A stretch of 64,000 nucleotides of DNA from Rheinheimera sp. EpRS3 (GCF_001513785.1 NZ_LNQS01000009.1:434001-498000), one strand, 5' to 3'. Counted from the stretch's first letter, positions 34,974-44,625 are shown. Notes: generated by a model not told the origin, from the sequence alone. Translations and numbers: made by a program.

Positions 34974-35462
34974 ATGGTAAATCTCGTTATCATGCGTCAT
35001 GGTGAAGCAGAGCCGCTATCATCGGAAGATAGCCAGCGACAGCTAAATGCCAGAGGTCAGCATGAGGTTAGCCAGATGGCGTTATGGTTACAGCACCACT
35101 ATGCCGCCTTTGACTGGGTTTGGGCAAGCCCCTATCAACGAACCCGTCAAACTGCAGAGCTAATGTTAGCCAAGCAGGCGCCGTTTAGCCAACTTGAGAT
35201 TGTGTCGCAACTGGTACCAGACGGTGATGCCGCGTTATTTAAAGCCTATTTTGACGCCCGCATCAGTGAAAAGCCCGATGCGCGTGTGTTGCTGGTATCG
35301 CATATGCCATTAGTCAGTTTTTTGGTGGAAGCTTTTACTGTGCCGGATCAGGCGCCAATATTCAGCCCGGCGCAGCTGGCTTGTATTGATTATCAGCCAG
35401 GGCAGGCTGGGCGTTTGTTAGAGCGGTTAGCTCCACAGGAGCTGGCGCTGCTGAGTTTCTGA
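34974..35462 (+). CDS. sixA: Phosphohistidine phosphatase SixA
   Basis: A 162-residue histidine-phosphatase with the catalytic RHG motif in LVIMRHGEAEP near the N-terminus, VWASPYQRTRQTAE, and the second catalytic His in VLLVSHMPLVS. SixA removes phosphate from phosphohistidine in signal or PTS proteins. In E. coli sixA follows fadJ and lies near smrB; here the smrB side is kept (2-base convergent gap) but fadIJ is 7 kb away. Confidence 0.92.
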   Translation: MVNLVIMRHGEAEPLSSEDSQRQLNARGQHEVSQMALWLQHHYAAFDWVWASPYQRTRQTAELMLAKQAPFSQLEIVSQLVPDGDAALFKAYFDARISEKPDARVLLVSHMPLVSFLVEAFTVPDQAPIFSPAQLACIDYQPGQAGRLLERLAPQELALLSF

Positions 35463-35464
35463 TT

Positions 35465-36007
35465 TTAGCTGGCTATTTTCAGTAACAGTATCAGCGCGCC
35501 ATGCTTGCCCCAGCTTTTCGGCGCGGTATGAAAGGCACGTACATTAGGGTGTTGTATCAGCCAGTTAGGCACTTTTTTCGCTAAAATACCCAAACCTTTA
35601 CCATGTACTACGCAGGCACAGTTAAATTGCTGTTTTTCACAGTACGCCAAAAGGCCGGCCAGTTCCGTTTTTGCCTGTTGGGTGGTCATGCCGTGTAGGT
35701 CTAGCACCACCTGGGGCTGAAATTCACCGCGGCGCAAACGTCCGGCTAAATGCGGATCATCACCGTTTTGTATCCAGCTCAGGCAGGCACCGTCGGCAAC
35801 ATAACCTTCAAACTCATCTGAAAACCAGAATAAATTTTCATCAAGCTGTTTGCTTAAGACGTCTGTACGTCTTTTTTTCTTGCGAGGGGCGGCAACTGGC
35901 GGTATCTTGTCCTGCGCAATAGGCTGTGCGCCTGTTATCGACTCGCGAAACAGCTGGCTGTCCTCGGCACTAATGCCGGTTGATGTTACAATGGCTTTCT
36001 TTTGCAT
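35465..36007 (-). CDS. smrB: Ribosome-rescue endonuclease SmrB
   Basis: A 180-residue protein with an N-terminal extension and a C-terminal Smr domain. The domain motifs are VVLDLHGMTTQQAK (about 99-112) and the active-site loop VVHGKGLGILAKKVP. E. coli SmrB binds collided ribosomes and cuts mRNA between them. It is divergent from prmB across a 53-base gap, the same arrangement as E. coli yfcN-prmB. Confidence 0.93.
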   Translation of the reverse strand: MQKKAIVTSTGISAEDSQLFRESITGAQPIAQDKIPPVAAPRKKKRRTDVLSKQLDENLFWFSDEFEGYVADGACLSWIQNGDDPHLAGRLRRGEFQPQVVLDLHGMTTQQAKTELAGLLAYCEKQQFNCACVVHGKGLGILAKKVPNWLIQHPNVRAFHTAPKSWGKHGALILLLKIAS

Positions 36008-36060
36008 CGCGCAAGTCTACTCAAACTGACCGGTTATTACAAAAAGAGCTTAAATCCATC

Positions 36061-37020
36061 ATGTCCGATACTGGCGAAATCCTGTTTACCCCTGAGCTGA
36101 TTAGCGACGCCCTCGCTGAACTTATTACCGTGCACGACTGGTTGCGTTTTGCCGTCAGCAAATTAAACCAGGCGCAGGTTTATCTGGGCCACGGCACCGA
36201 TAACCCCTGGGATGAAGCTGCAGCACTGCTAACGCATGTGTTGTTTTTGCCGCCAATGACAGATGAAAAGCTGTTTTCGGTGCGCCTTACCCGCGTAGAA
36301 CGCCAGAGCTTTATCAGCCTGTTAAAACAGCGCATTGAACAGCGCCTGCCAGCGGCTTATTTAACGCATCAGGCTTATTTTGCCGGTCTACCGTTTTATG
36401 TGGATGAACGTGTGCTGGTGCCGCGCTCGCCAATTGCTGAATTAATCAGTGCTAAGTTTATCCGTCAGTTGGGCGGTAAAACACCAAACCATATTCTGGA
36501 TTTATGCACCGGCTCGGGCTGTATTGCTATTGCCTGTGCTTATGCTTTTGCTGAGGCTGAAGTGGATGCGGTGGATATCAGTGAAGATGCGTTAGAAGTG
36601 GCACAGCTAAACATTGAAAGCCATGACCTGGAACACAGAGTATTCCCGATATTATCGGATGGCTACAGCGCTTTGGCCGGCGCGCAGTATGATTTAATCG
36701 TGACCAACCCGCCGTATGTCGATGCTGACGATATGGCCGATTTACCGGACGAATACCGCCACGAGCCTGAGCTGGGCTTAGCCTCTGGTGAAGATGGCCT
36801 GGCACTGACACGGCGTATTTTGCGTGAAGCTGCCGCTCATTTAACCGACGGCGGTGTGCTGGTATGTGAAGTAGGCAACAGCATGGTGCAGTTGCAGCAG
36901 GATTTCCCCGAAGTGGCATTTGACTGGCTGGAATTTGAGCACGGTGGTTTAGGGGTATTTGCCATTACCAAAGCCGAACTTGAACGCTGCCAGCATTTAT
37001 TTAAAGACTCATTACGTTAA
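36061..37020 (+). CDS. prmB: 50S ribosomal protein L3 glutamine methyltransferase
   Basis: A 319-residue SAM-dependent methyltransferase with SAM motif I ILDLCTGSGCIAIACAYAF and the catalytic IVTNPPYVDADDM motif that recognises the Gln side chain. It methylates Gln150 of ribosomal protein L3 in E. coli. ATG 36061 is chosen over an upstream in-frame ATG at 35980 because the extra 27 residues overlap smrB and have no family likeness. It lies upstream of aroC with a 9-base gap, as in E. coli. Confidence 0.95.
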   Translation: MSDTGEILFTPELISDALAELITVHDWLRFAVSKLNQAQVYLGHGTDNPWDEAAALLTHVLFLPPMTDEKLFSVRLTRVERQSFISLLKQRIEQRLPAAYLTHQAYFAGLPFYVDERVLVPRSPIAELISAKFIRQLGGKTPNHILDLCTGSGCIAIACAYAFAEAEVDAVDISEDALEVAQLNIESHDLEHRVFPILSDGYSALAGAQYDLIVTNPPYVDADDMADLPDEYRHEPELGLASGEDGLALTRRILREAAAHLTDGGVLVCEVGNSMVQLQQDFPEVAFDWLEFEHGGLGVFAITKAELERCQHLFKDSLR

Positions 37021-37029
37021 GGAACAGCT

Positions 37030-38133
37030 ATGGCCGGTAACAGCATAGGGCAATTGTTTAAAGTCACGACTTTTGGTGAAAGCCATGGCCCGGCCATTGG
37101 CGGCATAGTGGATGGTTGCCCGCCGGGTATGGCGTTAACGGCCGACGATTTGCAACTGGATTTAGACCGGCGTAAACCCGGCACGTCGCGTTACACCACG
37201 GCACGACGGGAAGAAGATGCGGTAAAAATTCTGTCCGGCGTGTTTGAAAATACCACCACCGGTGCCAGCATTGGCTTGCTGATTGAAAACACCGATCAGC
37301 GCTCGCAGGATTACTCTGAGATTAAAGAGCAATTTCGCCCGGGGCATGCCGACTACACCTACTGGCATAAATTTGGTATCCGCGATTACCGTGGTGGTGG
37401 CCGCTCATCAGCACGTGAAACTGCCGTGCGCGTGGCTGCAGGTGCCATTGCAAAAAAATACTTGTTTGAGCAGTGTGGTATTGAGATCCGCGGCTATTTA
37501 GCCCAGTTAGGCCCGGTAAAAGCCGATCTGGTAAGCTGGGATGAAGTACACAACAACCCGTTTTTTTGCCCGGATCCATCCAAGCTTGAAGCGCTGGATG
37601 AGTATATGCGCCAGCTGAAAAAAGACGGCGACTCTGTCGGTGCCCGGGTAAATGTAGTGGCAACCAATATGCCGGTAGGTTGGGGTGAACCGGTGTTTGA
37701 CCGCCTCGATGCCGATATTGCCCACGCCATGATGAGCATTAACGCGGTAAAAGCGGTAGAAATTGGCGACGGTTTTGCCGTGGTAGAACAGCGCGGTTCA
37801 ACTCATCGCGACGAATTAACGCCGCAGGGCTTCAGCGCTAACCATGCCGGTGGCACCCTGGGCGGTATTTCTTCCGGCCAGGACTTGCTGGTCAGTATGG
37901 CGCTGAAACCGACCTCCAGTATCAGTATTCCCGGCAAAAGCATTAATACCCGCGGTGAAGTGATAGATATTGTCACCAAAGGCCGGCACGACCCTTGTGT
38001 TGGTATTCGCGCAGTGCCCATTGCTGAAGCCATGCTGGCGATAGTGCTGATGGACCACTACCTGCGCCACCGCGCGCAAAATATGCATGTGCAGGTAACC
38101 ACGCCTGATATTGCCCGCAACAGCAGAGATTAA
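37030..38133 (+). CDS. aroC: Chorismate synthase
   Basis: A 367-residue flavin-dependent enzyme that makes chorismate from EPSP, the last step of the shikimate pathway. Signatures are [19 protein letters not shown] near residue 17, [30 protein letters not shown] with the FMN-site residues (about 97-126), and the C-terminal [18 protein letters not shown]. The length is close to E. coli (361). It is in a likely operon prmB-aroC-MFS. Confidence 0.97.
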   Translation: MAGNSIGQLFKVTTFGESHGPAIGGIVDGCPPGMALTADDLQLDLDRRKPGTSRYTTARREEDAVKILSGVFENTTTGASIGLLIENTDQRSQDYSEIKEQFRPGHADYTYWHKFGIRDYRGGGRSSARETAVRVAAGAIAKKYLFEQCGIEIRGYLAQLGPVKADLVSWDEVHNNPFFCPDPSKLEALDEYMRQLKKDGDSVGARVNVVATNMPVGWGEPVFDRLDADIAHAMMSINAVKAVEIGDGFAVVEQRGSTHRDELTPQGFSANHAGGTLGGISSGQDLLVSMALKPTSSISIPGKSINTRGEVIDIVTKGRHDPCVGIRAVPIAEAMLAIVLMDHYLRHRAQNMHVQVTTPDIARNSRD

Positions 38134-38141
38134 ACCGCCGT

Positions 38142-39311
38142 ATGTTTAGCATTTCCGCCCGGCCAGCCTTAGTGCTGGCCTATTTTACTTATTTTGGCGT
38201 GCTGGGTATTTTTGTGCCGTATTTCGGCCTGTTTCTCGATGGCCGCGGCTTAAGCTCGGCTGATATCGGCCTGCTGCTGGCCATTGTAACCGCCAGCCGT
38301 ATTGTTGGCCCTACAGTATGGGCATTGATAGCCGAGCGCAGCGGTAAGCCGTTAACCGTAATGCGCCTTGGCGCCTTGTTAGCGGCTATTGGTTGGCTTA
38401 GCAGCTTTGCTGATTATGGTTTCTGGCCTTTGCTGTTGGGTTTTGCGCTGTTCAGTTTTTTCTGGACCGCCATTTTACCGCAGCTGGAAGTGGCCACTTT
38501 TGCTTTTGTTAATGACGATACCCGCGCTTACAGCCGTATTCGTACCGCAGGCAGTGTGGGTTACATTGTGCTGGTTATGCTGGGGGGCTGGCTGTTTGAG
38601 CGCTACGGCAGTGAGTTTTTGCCGTTATCGGCATTGTTGTTTTTAGTCTTGCTGCTCACCAGCTTATTTTTACTGCCGAAGGTTAGTGTGAACGCTGAGC
38701 TGAGCAGCGAGCCGGTACGTTTTAGCAAACTGATCAAAAACAGCGTGTTGCTGCGTTTTATGCTGGCAGCTTTATTACTGCAAATGAGCTTTGCCCCTTT
38801 TTATGGTTTTTTCACACTATACAGCCGCGATCTGGGTTACAGCGGTACGCAAACCGGCTTGTTTATTGGCCTGGCGGTGGCGGCCGAAATAGCGGCGTTT
38901 TACTTTGCCGGCAACTTAATGCGTAACCGCAGTTACCGGGTGCTGTTAAGCGTGTGTTATGGCTTAACGGTGCTGCGCTGGAGTTTGCTGGCAACGGTGG
39001 CCGATAACGTCTGGCTGCTGTGTTTTAGCATGCTGCTGCATGCTGGCAGCTTTGCCATCGCCCACAGCTGTGCCATGCAGTTTATCCAGCAGTTTTTCCC
39101 GAAAAAACTGCGCAGCCGCGGCCAGGCGTTGTATGCCGGTGTTATTTTCGGTGGCGGTGGTGCAATTGGCGCTTATTTCTCTGGCTTAATCTGGCAAAAC
39201 GGCAAGGGGGCCAGTTTAGCCTTTATGATTGCCGCCTTGCTGGCACTGGCGGCAACAATGCTGGCATTAACCTTGCCGGGTAGCAAAGCTGGCGCCAAGG
39301 CTTTACAATAG
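38142..39311 (+). CDS. MFS transporter (HcaT/LacY-like MFS_1 family)
   Basis: A 389-residue protein with 12 predicted TM segments that begins in the first helix (VLAYFTYFGVLGIFVPYFGLFLDGRG). It resembles the HcaT-type 3-phenylpropionate transporter family, with the conserved AYSRIRTAGSVGYI motif in the middle and RGQALYAGVIFGGGGAIGAYFSGL near the end. The substrate is unknown; an aromatic acid is possible from family membership. It starts 8 bases after aroC. Confidence 0.88.
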   Translation: MFSISARPALVLAYFTYFGVLGIFVPYFGLFLDGRGLSSADIGLLLAIVTASRIVGPTVWALIAERSGKPLTVMRLGALLAAIGWLSSFADYGFWPLLLGFALFSFFWTAILPQLEVATFAFVNDDTRAYSRIRTAGSVGYIVLVMLGGWLFERYGSEFLPLSALLFLVLLLTSLFLLPKVSVNAELSSEPVRFSKLIKNSVLLRFMLAALLLQMSFAPFYGFFTLYSRDLGYSGTQTGLFIGLAVAAEIAAFYFAGNLMRNRSYRVLLSVCYGLTVLRWSLLATVADNVWLLCFSMLLHAGSFAIAHSCAMQFIQQFFPKKLRSRGQALYAGVIFGGGGAIGAYFSGLIWQNGKGASLAFMIAALLALAATMLALTLPGSKAGAKALQ

Positions 39312-39348
39312 CCGCCATTTTTTAGGTACGCTAAAGGATATTTGCAGC

Positions 39349-40479
39349 ATGGCAAATCTGTTTCGGCTTGGGCTTATTGTTAATCCGCTGGCCGGTTTAG
39401 GTGGCAGCGTGGCTTTAAAAGGCTCCGACGGCCAAGCCGAACAAGCTCTGGCACTGGGTGCGACACCACAGGCGATGAACCGTACCACTACTGCGCTAAC
39501 TGAGCTGTTACCGCAGCGTGATAAGTTTGCTGTGTATACCGTAGCCGGTGATATGGGCCAGAGCGTGTGTGACGCGCTGGGGCTGAATTATCAGCTGGTA
39601 TATCAGCCACAAACGTTGCCATCAACAGCTGCAGACACTGAGCACGCCGCCAGGCTGCTGGCCGAAAAGGGCGTAGACATTTTGCTGTTTGCCGGTGGCG
39701 ATGGCACTGCGCGCAATATCTGTGCAGCGGTGGGTGAGCAAACTACAGTGCTGGGTATTCCGGCCGGGGTAAAAATTCATTCCGGCGTTTATGCTATTTC
39801 ACCCCAGGCCGCCGGTAAGCTGGTGGCTAAATTAATTGCCGGTGAGCTGGTGTCACTTAGCGAAGCAGCTGTAATGGATATTGACGAGCAGGCATTTCGC
39901 GATGGCGTAGTAAAAGCCCGCCGTTTTGGTGAGATGCGCATACCTGCGCAATTGCGTTATGTGCAAAGCGTGAAAATGGGCGGGCGCGAGTCTGAAGAGC
40001 TGGTGCTGGCCGATTTAGCCGCTTATGTTACCTCGCAAATGGAAGACAACGTACGCTACGTGATGGGCTCAGGCTCTACCGTAGCGGCAGTGATGAGTGA
40101 GCTTGGGCTGGATAACACGCTGCTGGGCGTGGATGTGGTAGAAAATGGTGAGCTGATTGCTAAAGATGTTAGCGCAGCACAGCTGCTTGAGCTGGTGCAG
40201 GGCTATCCGAGTAAATTAGTGATCACGTTAATTGGTGGCCAGGGCCACGTGTTTGGCCGCGGTAACCAGCAGTTGTCGCCAGATGTTATCCGCGCCATTG
40301 GCCGCGACAATATTGTGCTGATTGCCGGTAAAGCCAAACTGCAGCAGCTTGAGGGCAGGCCGTTACTGGCCGATACCGGCGATGCCAGGCTGGATCAGCA
40401 ACTTACCGGTTTAATTAATATCGTTACCGGCTATAACGATTACGTAATGTACCGCTTAGGGTACGAGGATGAAAAGTAA
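39349..40479 (+). CDS. ATP-NAD kinase-like protein (COG3199)
   Basis: A 376-residue protein of the NAD-kinase/diacylglycerol-kinase superfamily. It begins LGLIVNPLAGLGGSVALKGSD and carries the GGDGTARN motif (about residues 117-124), the hallmark of this fold. It is related to AcoX and COG3199 proteins, not to the essential NadK. The exact substrate is not established. It is followed after 1 base by yfcL, so it is probably cotranscribed. Confidence 0.88.
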   Translation: MANLFRLGLIVNPLAGLGGSVALKGSDGQAEQALALGATPQAMNRTTTALTELLPQRDKFAVYTVAGDMGQSVCDALGLNYQLVYQPQTLPSTAADTEHAARLLAEKGVDILLFAGGDGTARNICAAVGEQTTVLGIPAGVKIHSGVYAISPQAAGKLVAKLIAGELVSLSEAAVMDIDEQAFRDGVVKARRFGEMRIPAQLRYVQSVKMGGRESEELVLADLAAYVTSQMEDNVRYVMGSGSTVAAVMSELGLDNTLLGVDVVENGELIAKDVSAAQLLELVQGYPSKLVITLIGGQGHVFGRGNQQLSPDVIRAIGRDNIVLIAGKAKLQQLEGRPLLADTGDARLDQQLTGLINIVTGYNDYVMYRLGYEDEK

Positions 40480-40480
40480 T

Positions 40481-40771
40481 ATGACAGCAGTATCAGTACC
40501 AGAGCAGTTTATCGACGCTGCCGCCGATTTGTTTGATGCCTTAGTGCCGGTTGCTACCGATGACGAGCTATTTGCTGCCGGTTACCTGCGTGGCCATTTC
40601 GATTTAGCCGTCGGTACCTTGCAGGTGGCTGCTGAACCTTTTACCGCCGCCGATGTTATAACTCAGGTCAGCAGCACGTTGACGCAGGCGATAGCTAATG
40701 GTGAGCTAACCGAGCAAGACCAACAGCATGTTAATGCTATCTGGTTGCGGGTACAGCAACTGGCTGACTGA
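40481..40771 (+). CDS. yfcL: YfcL family protein
   Basis: A 96-residue acidic cytoplasmic protein with the family core ATDDELFAAGYLRGHFDLAVGTLQ, close to E. coli YfcL ([20 protein letters not shown]), and a C-terminal LTEQDQQHVNAIW segment. The function is unknown. ATG 40481 follows the preceding stop by 1 base and has GAGGA 11 bases upstream; an ATG at 40469 would have its ribosome site too close. Confidence 0.85.
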   Translation: MTAVSVPEQFIDAAADLFDALVPVATDDELFAAGYLRGHFDLAVGTLQVAAEPFTAADVITQVSSTLTQAIANGELTEQDQQHVNAIWLRVQQLAD

Positions 40772-40857
40772 GGCGGCAAGACATTCATGCGTTTTTGCGA
40801 TAGCATAGGCGCACTTTTTAACCCGAAGCATTGGCTTCGTTAGCATAAGTGGAACTC

Positions 40858-41475
40858 ATGTCAGATAAATACACAACGCTTGAACAGCACGCCAGCTATG
40901 GTATTGGTTTACAAATGGGCCAGCAACTGGCCGACAACCCGTTTGACGGCTTAGATATTGACGCCGTTGCCGCCGGTGTGATCGCCGCCTATACCGAGCA
41001 GGACGCTGAGGTAAGCGACGAGCAAATTCGTGCCGCCTTTGGTGTGATCAGCGAGCGTATGCAAGCAGAACAAGCTGAGAAAGCTGAATTACTAGCCGGT
41101 GCCGGTGAAGCCTTCCTGGCAGAAAACGCCAAGCGCGCTGAAGTAACCGTAACCGCTTCAGGCCTGCAGTATGAAGTACTGGTAGCGGCTGAAGGTGAAA
41201 AACCCACCCGCAATTCAACGGTACGCACGCATTACCACGGTACCTTAATTGACGGTACTGTGTTTGACTCTTCTTACCAGCGCGGTGAACCAGCAGAATT
41301 CCCGGTATCAGGCGTTATCGCTGGCTGGACAGAAGCACTGCAGCTGATGTCGCCAGGTTCAAAATTACGTTTATATATCCCGCACGATCTGGCCTACGGC
41401 GAGCGCGGTGCCGGCAATGCCATTGCCCCGTTCAGTGCACTGGTATTTGATGTAGAGCTGTTAGCTATTCTGTAA
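40858..41475 (+). CDS. fklB: FKBP-type peptidyl-prolyl isomerase FklB
   Basis: A 205-residue protein with an N-terminal dimerisation domain (HASYGIGLQMGQQLADN at the start, EAFLAENAKRAEV at its end) and a C-terminal FKBP domain (about 110-205; GTLIDGTVFDSSYQRGEPAEFPV, IPHDLAYGERGAG). No signal peptide, so it is the cytoplasmic FklB rather than FkpA. It catalyses proline isomerisation. ATG 40858 is preferred to a GTG at 40849 because of the family N-terminus. A bidirectional terminator follows. Confidence 0.94.
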   Translation: MSDKYTTLEQHASYGIGLQMGQQLADNPFDGLDIDAVAAGVIAAYTEQDAEVSDEQIRAAFGVISERMQAEQAEKAELLAGAGEAFLAENAKRAEVTVTASGLQYEVLVAAEGEKPTRNSTVRTHYHGTLIDGTVFDSSYQRGEPAEFPVSGVIAGWTEALQLMSPGSKLRLYIPHDLAYGERGAGNAIAPFSALVFDVELLAIL

Positions 41476-41516
41476 TAGCGTTGCAGTAGCGCTGTAATAG
41501 TTAGTCAAGCTAAAAC

Positions 41517-41549
41517 CTAAGCCCTGCATTGCAGGGCTTAGTGTTTTTT
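41517..41549. terminator. Bidirectional terminator between fklB and apbE
   Basis: Stem CTAAGCCCTGC (41517-41527) / GCAGGGCTTAG (41531-41541) with loop ATT, then TGTTTTTT on the plus strand. On the minus strand the same stem is followed by GTTTTAG. It serves two convergent genes. Confidence 0.88.
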
Positions 41550-42591
41550 ACTGTTTCATTTTTGCATCAACTAACATAACTCCCGCATGTTGTTGTAACG
41601 CTGTGCTGGGTAATTCAGTTAACCCGTTATTTGTCTGGTCAATAAACAGTACGGCCAGATTAAACTGCCCGGCTACCTTACTGCCTTGCTCTGATCCCAA
41701 ACACAATAACGCTGTAGACCAGGCATCGGCTTCGGTTAAATCATTATGTATCAGCGTGACTGACACCGTTTGGTGCGTTACCGGCGCTTTGCTGCGTGCA
41801 TCGATGATATGGCTGTAACGCTTACCTTCGTTGTCGTAATAATGGCGGTAAGTGCCGGATGTCATAATAGCCAGCGGCGCCGTTTGCTTTACCTGTACTA
41901 TTTTTTGTAACTGCTGTGCGCCCGGCAGAGGCCGCTCTATCGCTACCCGCCAATTGCTGCCATCGGGTTTGTTGCCGCGGGTTTGCAGCTCACCGCCAAT
42001 TTCAATCAGGTAATTATCAATACCAAATTGTTCAGCCACCTCTGTCAACCGCTGTACCGAGTAGCCCTGGGCAATAGAGGATAAATCGATACTCAGCTTT
42101 GGCTGCTGCTTTTGCAGTGCGCTACTATTGACGACGTCAACCTTGCCGAGCCCCAGCTGCGGTGCAAGTTCGGCTAGCTGCGCCGCAGCCGGAATACTAA
42201 GCTTATCGCCACGAAAACCCCATAGCGCAAACAGTGGTTTGATGGTCGGGTCATAGCAGCCGGCTGTGGCTGCACTGATAGTTTTGGCAATGTTGACCAA
42301 CCGGACTATCTCTGCACCCACTTCAATCGGGGCAGTGCTTTGGCTTTGGTTAAATTGCTCGATTACCGAGTCATCACGGTAATTAGACATCAGTTTATCC
42401 AGCCGCTGTAATTCGGCGGCAATGGCGGCTTCAAACTGTGGTTGCTCAACCGCAGCAGTGCTCCAGTAGGTCAGGCTGTAACTGGTGCCCTGGGCCGTGC
42501 CGGAAAATTTATGTAAAGCCGGTGCTTTGTCACAGCCTGCCAGGGTGAGCAGTGGCAGGGTGAATAGCAAGATTACTCTTATCAAACGCAT
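41548..42591 (-). CDS. apbE: FAD:protein FMN transferase ApbE (lipoprotein)
   Basis: A 347-residue exported protein with a lipobox (LLTLAGC, Cys19) and the ApbE fold. Conserved parts include FSGTAQGTSYSLTYWS, DKLMSNYRDDSVIEQFNQ, and the C-terminal HIIDARSKAPVTHQTVSVTL and SALLCL-type Mg/FAD site (DAWSTALLCLG). ApbE attaches FMN to threonines of target proteins such as NqrB/NqrC or RnfG. None of these targets is in the window, so the partner gene is elsewhere. Confidence 0.94.
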   Translation of the reverse strand: MRLIRVILLFTLPLLTLAGCDKAPALHKFSGTAQGTSYSLTYWSTAAVEQPQFEAAIAAELQRLDKLMSNYRDDSVIEQFNQSQSTAPIEVGAEIVRLVNIAKTISAATAGCYDPTIKPLFALWGFRGDKLSIPAAAQLAELAPQLGLGKVDVVNSSALQKQQPKLSIDLSSIAQGYSVQRLTEVAEQFGIDNYLIEIGGELQTRGNKPDGSNWRVAIERPLPGAQQLQKIVQVKQTAPLAIMTSGTYRHYYDNEGKRYSHIIDARSKAPVTHQTVSVTLIHNDLTEADAWSTALLCLGSEQGSKVAGQFNLAVLFIDQTNNGLTELPSTALQQHAGVMLVDAKMKQ

Positions 42592-42664
42592 TATCGGTTT
42601 CTCTTACGCTGTGTCAGGGCGCTTAGCATAAGTGTTTCGCCGCCGCTTTTATCCTGCTACCAGC

Positions 42665-42686
42665 AAAATTTTACGAAATCTTTATG
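42665..42686 (+). promoter_or_regulatory. Candidate KdpE-type direct repeat upstream of kdpF
   Basis: AAAATTTTACG is followed at 11-base spacing by AAATCTTTATG, giving the half-site TTTAyG at 42670 and 42681. A third TTTACG lies at 42713, 32 bases on. E. coli KdpE also binds T-rich direct repeats about one helical turn apart before kdpF. The 10-mer AAATCTTTAT is shared with the trkH/ktrA intergenic repeat. Confidence 0.55.
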
Positions 42687-42769
42687 CCTAACGGCCCGGG
42701 CCAACTGGAGACTTTACGCCGCTTGCGCCTATCTTTAGCGCCGTGTTGTTCACACTAAGGATATGGCAA

Positions 42770-42850
42770 ATGGGTTGGGTTTTACTGTTGTTAGTTGGCG
42801 CATTAAGCGCTGTGTTAATCGTTGCCATGTTGGCACCTGAAAAGTTCTGA
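42770..42850 (+). CDS. kdpF: KdpF, small subunit of the K+-transporting ATPase
   Basis: A 26-residue membrane peptide beginning MGWVLLLLVGAL and ending MLAPEKF; the -PEKF end is typical of KdpF. It has a single TM segment. It lies directly before kdpA, whose AGGAG ribosome site overlaps the kdpF stop. KdpF stabilises the KdpABC complex in the membrane. It is short but supported by its place, sequence pattern and ribosome site coupling. Confidence 0.85.
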   Translation: MGWVLLLLVGALSAVLIVAMLAPEKF

Positions 42851-42860
42851 GGAGTTGGCA

Positions 42861-44606
42861 ATGGAAGTCATATTGATTTTTACCCTGGCACTGCTGTTAG
42901 CCTGGCCGTTAGGGCACTATATGACCGGCGTATTTTCCGCCGGACCACACTGGAGTGACAAGGTTTTTATGCCGCTGGAAAACGGCATCTTTAAACTGCT
43001 GGGCGTAACGCCAACGCAGGGTATGAACTGGAAAAGCTATGGTATTGCTTTTTTAATCAGTAACCTGGTGCTGGGCATTATTGCTTATCTTATTTTGTTG
43101 TTTCAGCACGTTTTACCGTTAAATCCTAACGGTATCGAGGGACTGAGCTGGGATTTAGCGCTGCACACTGCAGTGTCGTTTTTAACCAATACCAATCAGC
43201 AACACTATTCCGGTCAGGCCCAGCTTACTTACCTGAGCCAGGGTTTCTTAATTGTTACGCTGCAGTTTGTGACACCGGCGATGGCATTGGCGGTATGTGT
43301 GGCGATACTGCGCGGCATCTTAGGCGGCCGCAATGCCGATGACGCTGCTGAGGGCGAAGAGCGTGACCTGGGCAACTATTATCAGGACACGGTGCGTGCT
43401 GTATTGCGCCTGATGCTGCCACTGGCCGCTGTGGTTGCTGTGGCCTTGTCAAGCCAGGGCGTACCCGCCAGTTACAGCGCCAGCCCCACCGTGCCGGTGC
43501 TTGAACAAGGGCAAAGCCTGTCTGAACAAAGCCTTTCTGAACAAACGATACCGCTGGGTCCTGTATCAGCCATGGTAGCGATTAAGCAACTGGGTACTAA
43601 TGGTGGTGGCTGGTTTGGCCCTAACAGCAGTAACCCACAGGAAAACCCGACACCGGTCAGCAATGCCATTCAGACTATCGCTCTGGTATTGGTGCCAATG
43701 GCGGTGGTGTTTATGGCCGGCGGTATGGTGCGCCGCCGCGGTTTTACGCTGTTGTCGCTGTCGGTGATGGCGTTTTTAAGCCTGTTGTTTATTGCCCTGG
43801 CAGTGTACAGCGAGCAGCAACCGAACGCCGCCTTTACCGGACTGGCGCAGCAAGCCGGTAATATGGAAGGCAAAGAGGTGCGTTTTGGTACTGATGTCTC
43901 GGCACTGTGGGCTACCTTTACCACCCAAACCTCAAACGGCTCAGTGAATGCGATGCATGACTCGTTAAACCCGCTGGCAGGCTTGGTAACGCGCTCGGGC
44001 ATGTTAATTAACGGCATCTGGGGCGGCATTGGTTGTGGTTTTGTCAATTTCCTGGTCTATGTCTGGCTGGCGGTATTTATTGCCGGATTGATGATTGGCC
44101 GCACGCCGGAGTTTTTTGGCCGTAAGCTGGAAAAGCGCGAAATAAGCTGGCTCGGCGTGCTGTTGGTGCTACCCAGTGCGGTGATCCTAACCTTTACTGC
44201 CATTACCGTGGCCTTCCCGTCACTTACCGGTAACTCTAACCCCGGCTTACACGGCATAGCGCAGGTGTTTTATGAATATACCTCGGCCTTTGCCAATAAT
44301 GGCTCCGGCTTTGAAGGCCTGGGTGATAACACACCCTGGTGGAACCTTACTTGTGTAGTGGTGCTGATCCTGGGCCGTTATCTGCCGCTGGTTATTCCAC
44401 TGTTGATTGCCGGTTCCTTAGCGAAAAAACGTCGGGTACCCACTACGGCCGGCACCCTGCCGCTGTTTAACCCTACCTTTGCTGTCACGCTGGTTACCGT
44501 GATCCTGGTGGTTAACTTCTTATCTTTCTTACCGTCGATGGTGCTTGGCCCTATTGGTGAAGCGCTGGAACTATCACAGCAGAGCGCTGTGGTAGCAGGT
44601 CAATAG
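42861..44606 (+). CDS. kdpA: K+-transporting ATPase subunit A
   Basis: A 581-residue channel-like subunit with 10 TM segments and the four selectivity-filter-like loops (for example SFLTNTNQQHYSG, QLGTNGGGWFGPNSSNPQENPTP, and YTSAFANNGSGFEGLG). KdpA takes up K+ with micromolar affinity and passes it to KdpB. ATG 42861 is preferred because AGGAG lies 6 bases upstream; the longer frame would overlap kdpF. First large gene of kdpFABC. Confidence 0.97.
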   Translation: MEVILIFTLALLLAWPLGHYMTGVFSAGPHWSDKVFMPLENGIFKLLGVTPTQGMNWKSYGIAFLISNLVLGIIAYLILLFQHVLPLNPNGIEGLSWDLALHTAVSFLTNTNQQHYSGQAQLTYLSQGFLIVTLQFVTPAMALAVCVAILRGILGGRNADDAAEGEERDLGNYYQDTVRAVLRLMLPLAAVVAVALSSQGVPASYSASPTVPVLEQGQSLSEQSLSEQTIPLGPVSAMVAIKQLGTNGGGWFGPNSSNPQENPTPVSNAIQTIALVLVPMAVVFMAGGMVRRRGFTLLSLSVMAFLSLLFIALAVYSEQQPNAAFTGLAQQAGNMEGKEVRFGTDVSALWATFTTQTSNGSVNAMHDSLNPLAGLVTRSGMLINGIWGGIGCGFVNFLVYVWLAVFIAGLMIGRTPEFFGRKLEKREISWLGVLLVLPSAVILTFTAITVAFPSLTGNSNPGLHGIAQVFYEYTSAFANNGSGFEGLGDNTPWWNLTCVVVLILGRYLPLVIPLLIAGSLAKKRRVPTTAGTLPLFNPTFAVTLVTVILVVNFLSFLPSMVLGPIGEALELSQQSAVVAGQ

Positions 44607-44625
44607 TCGTATGCAGGTGAATAAT

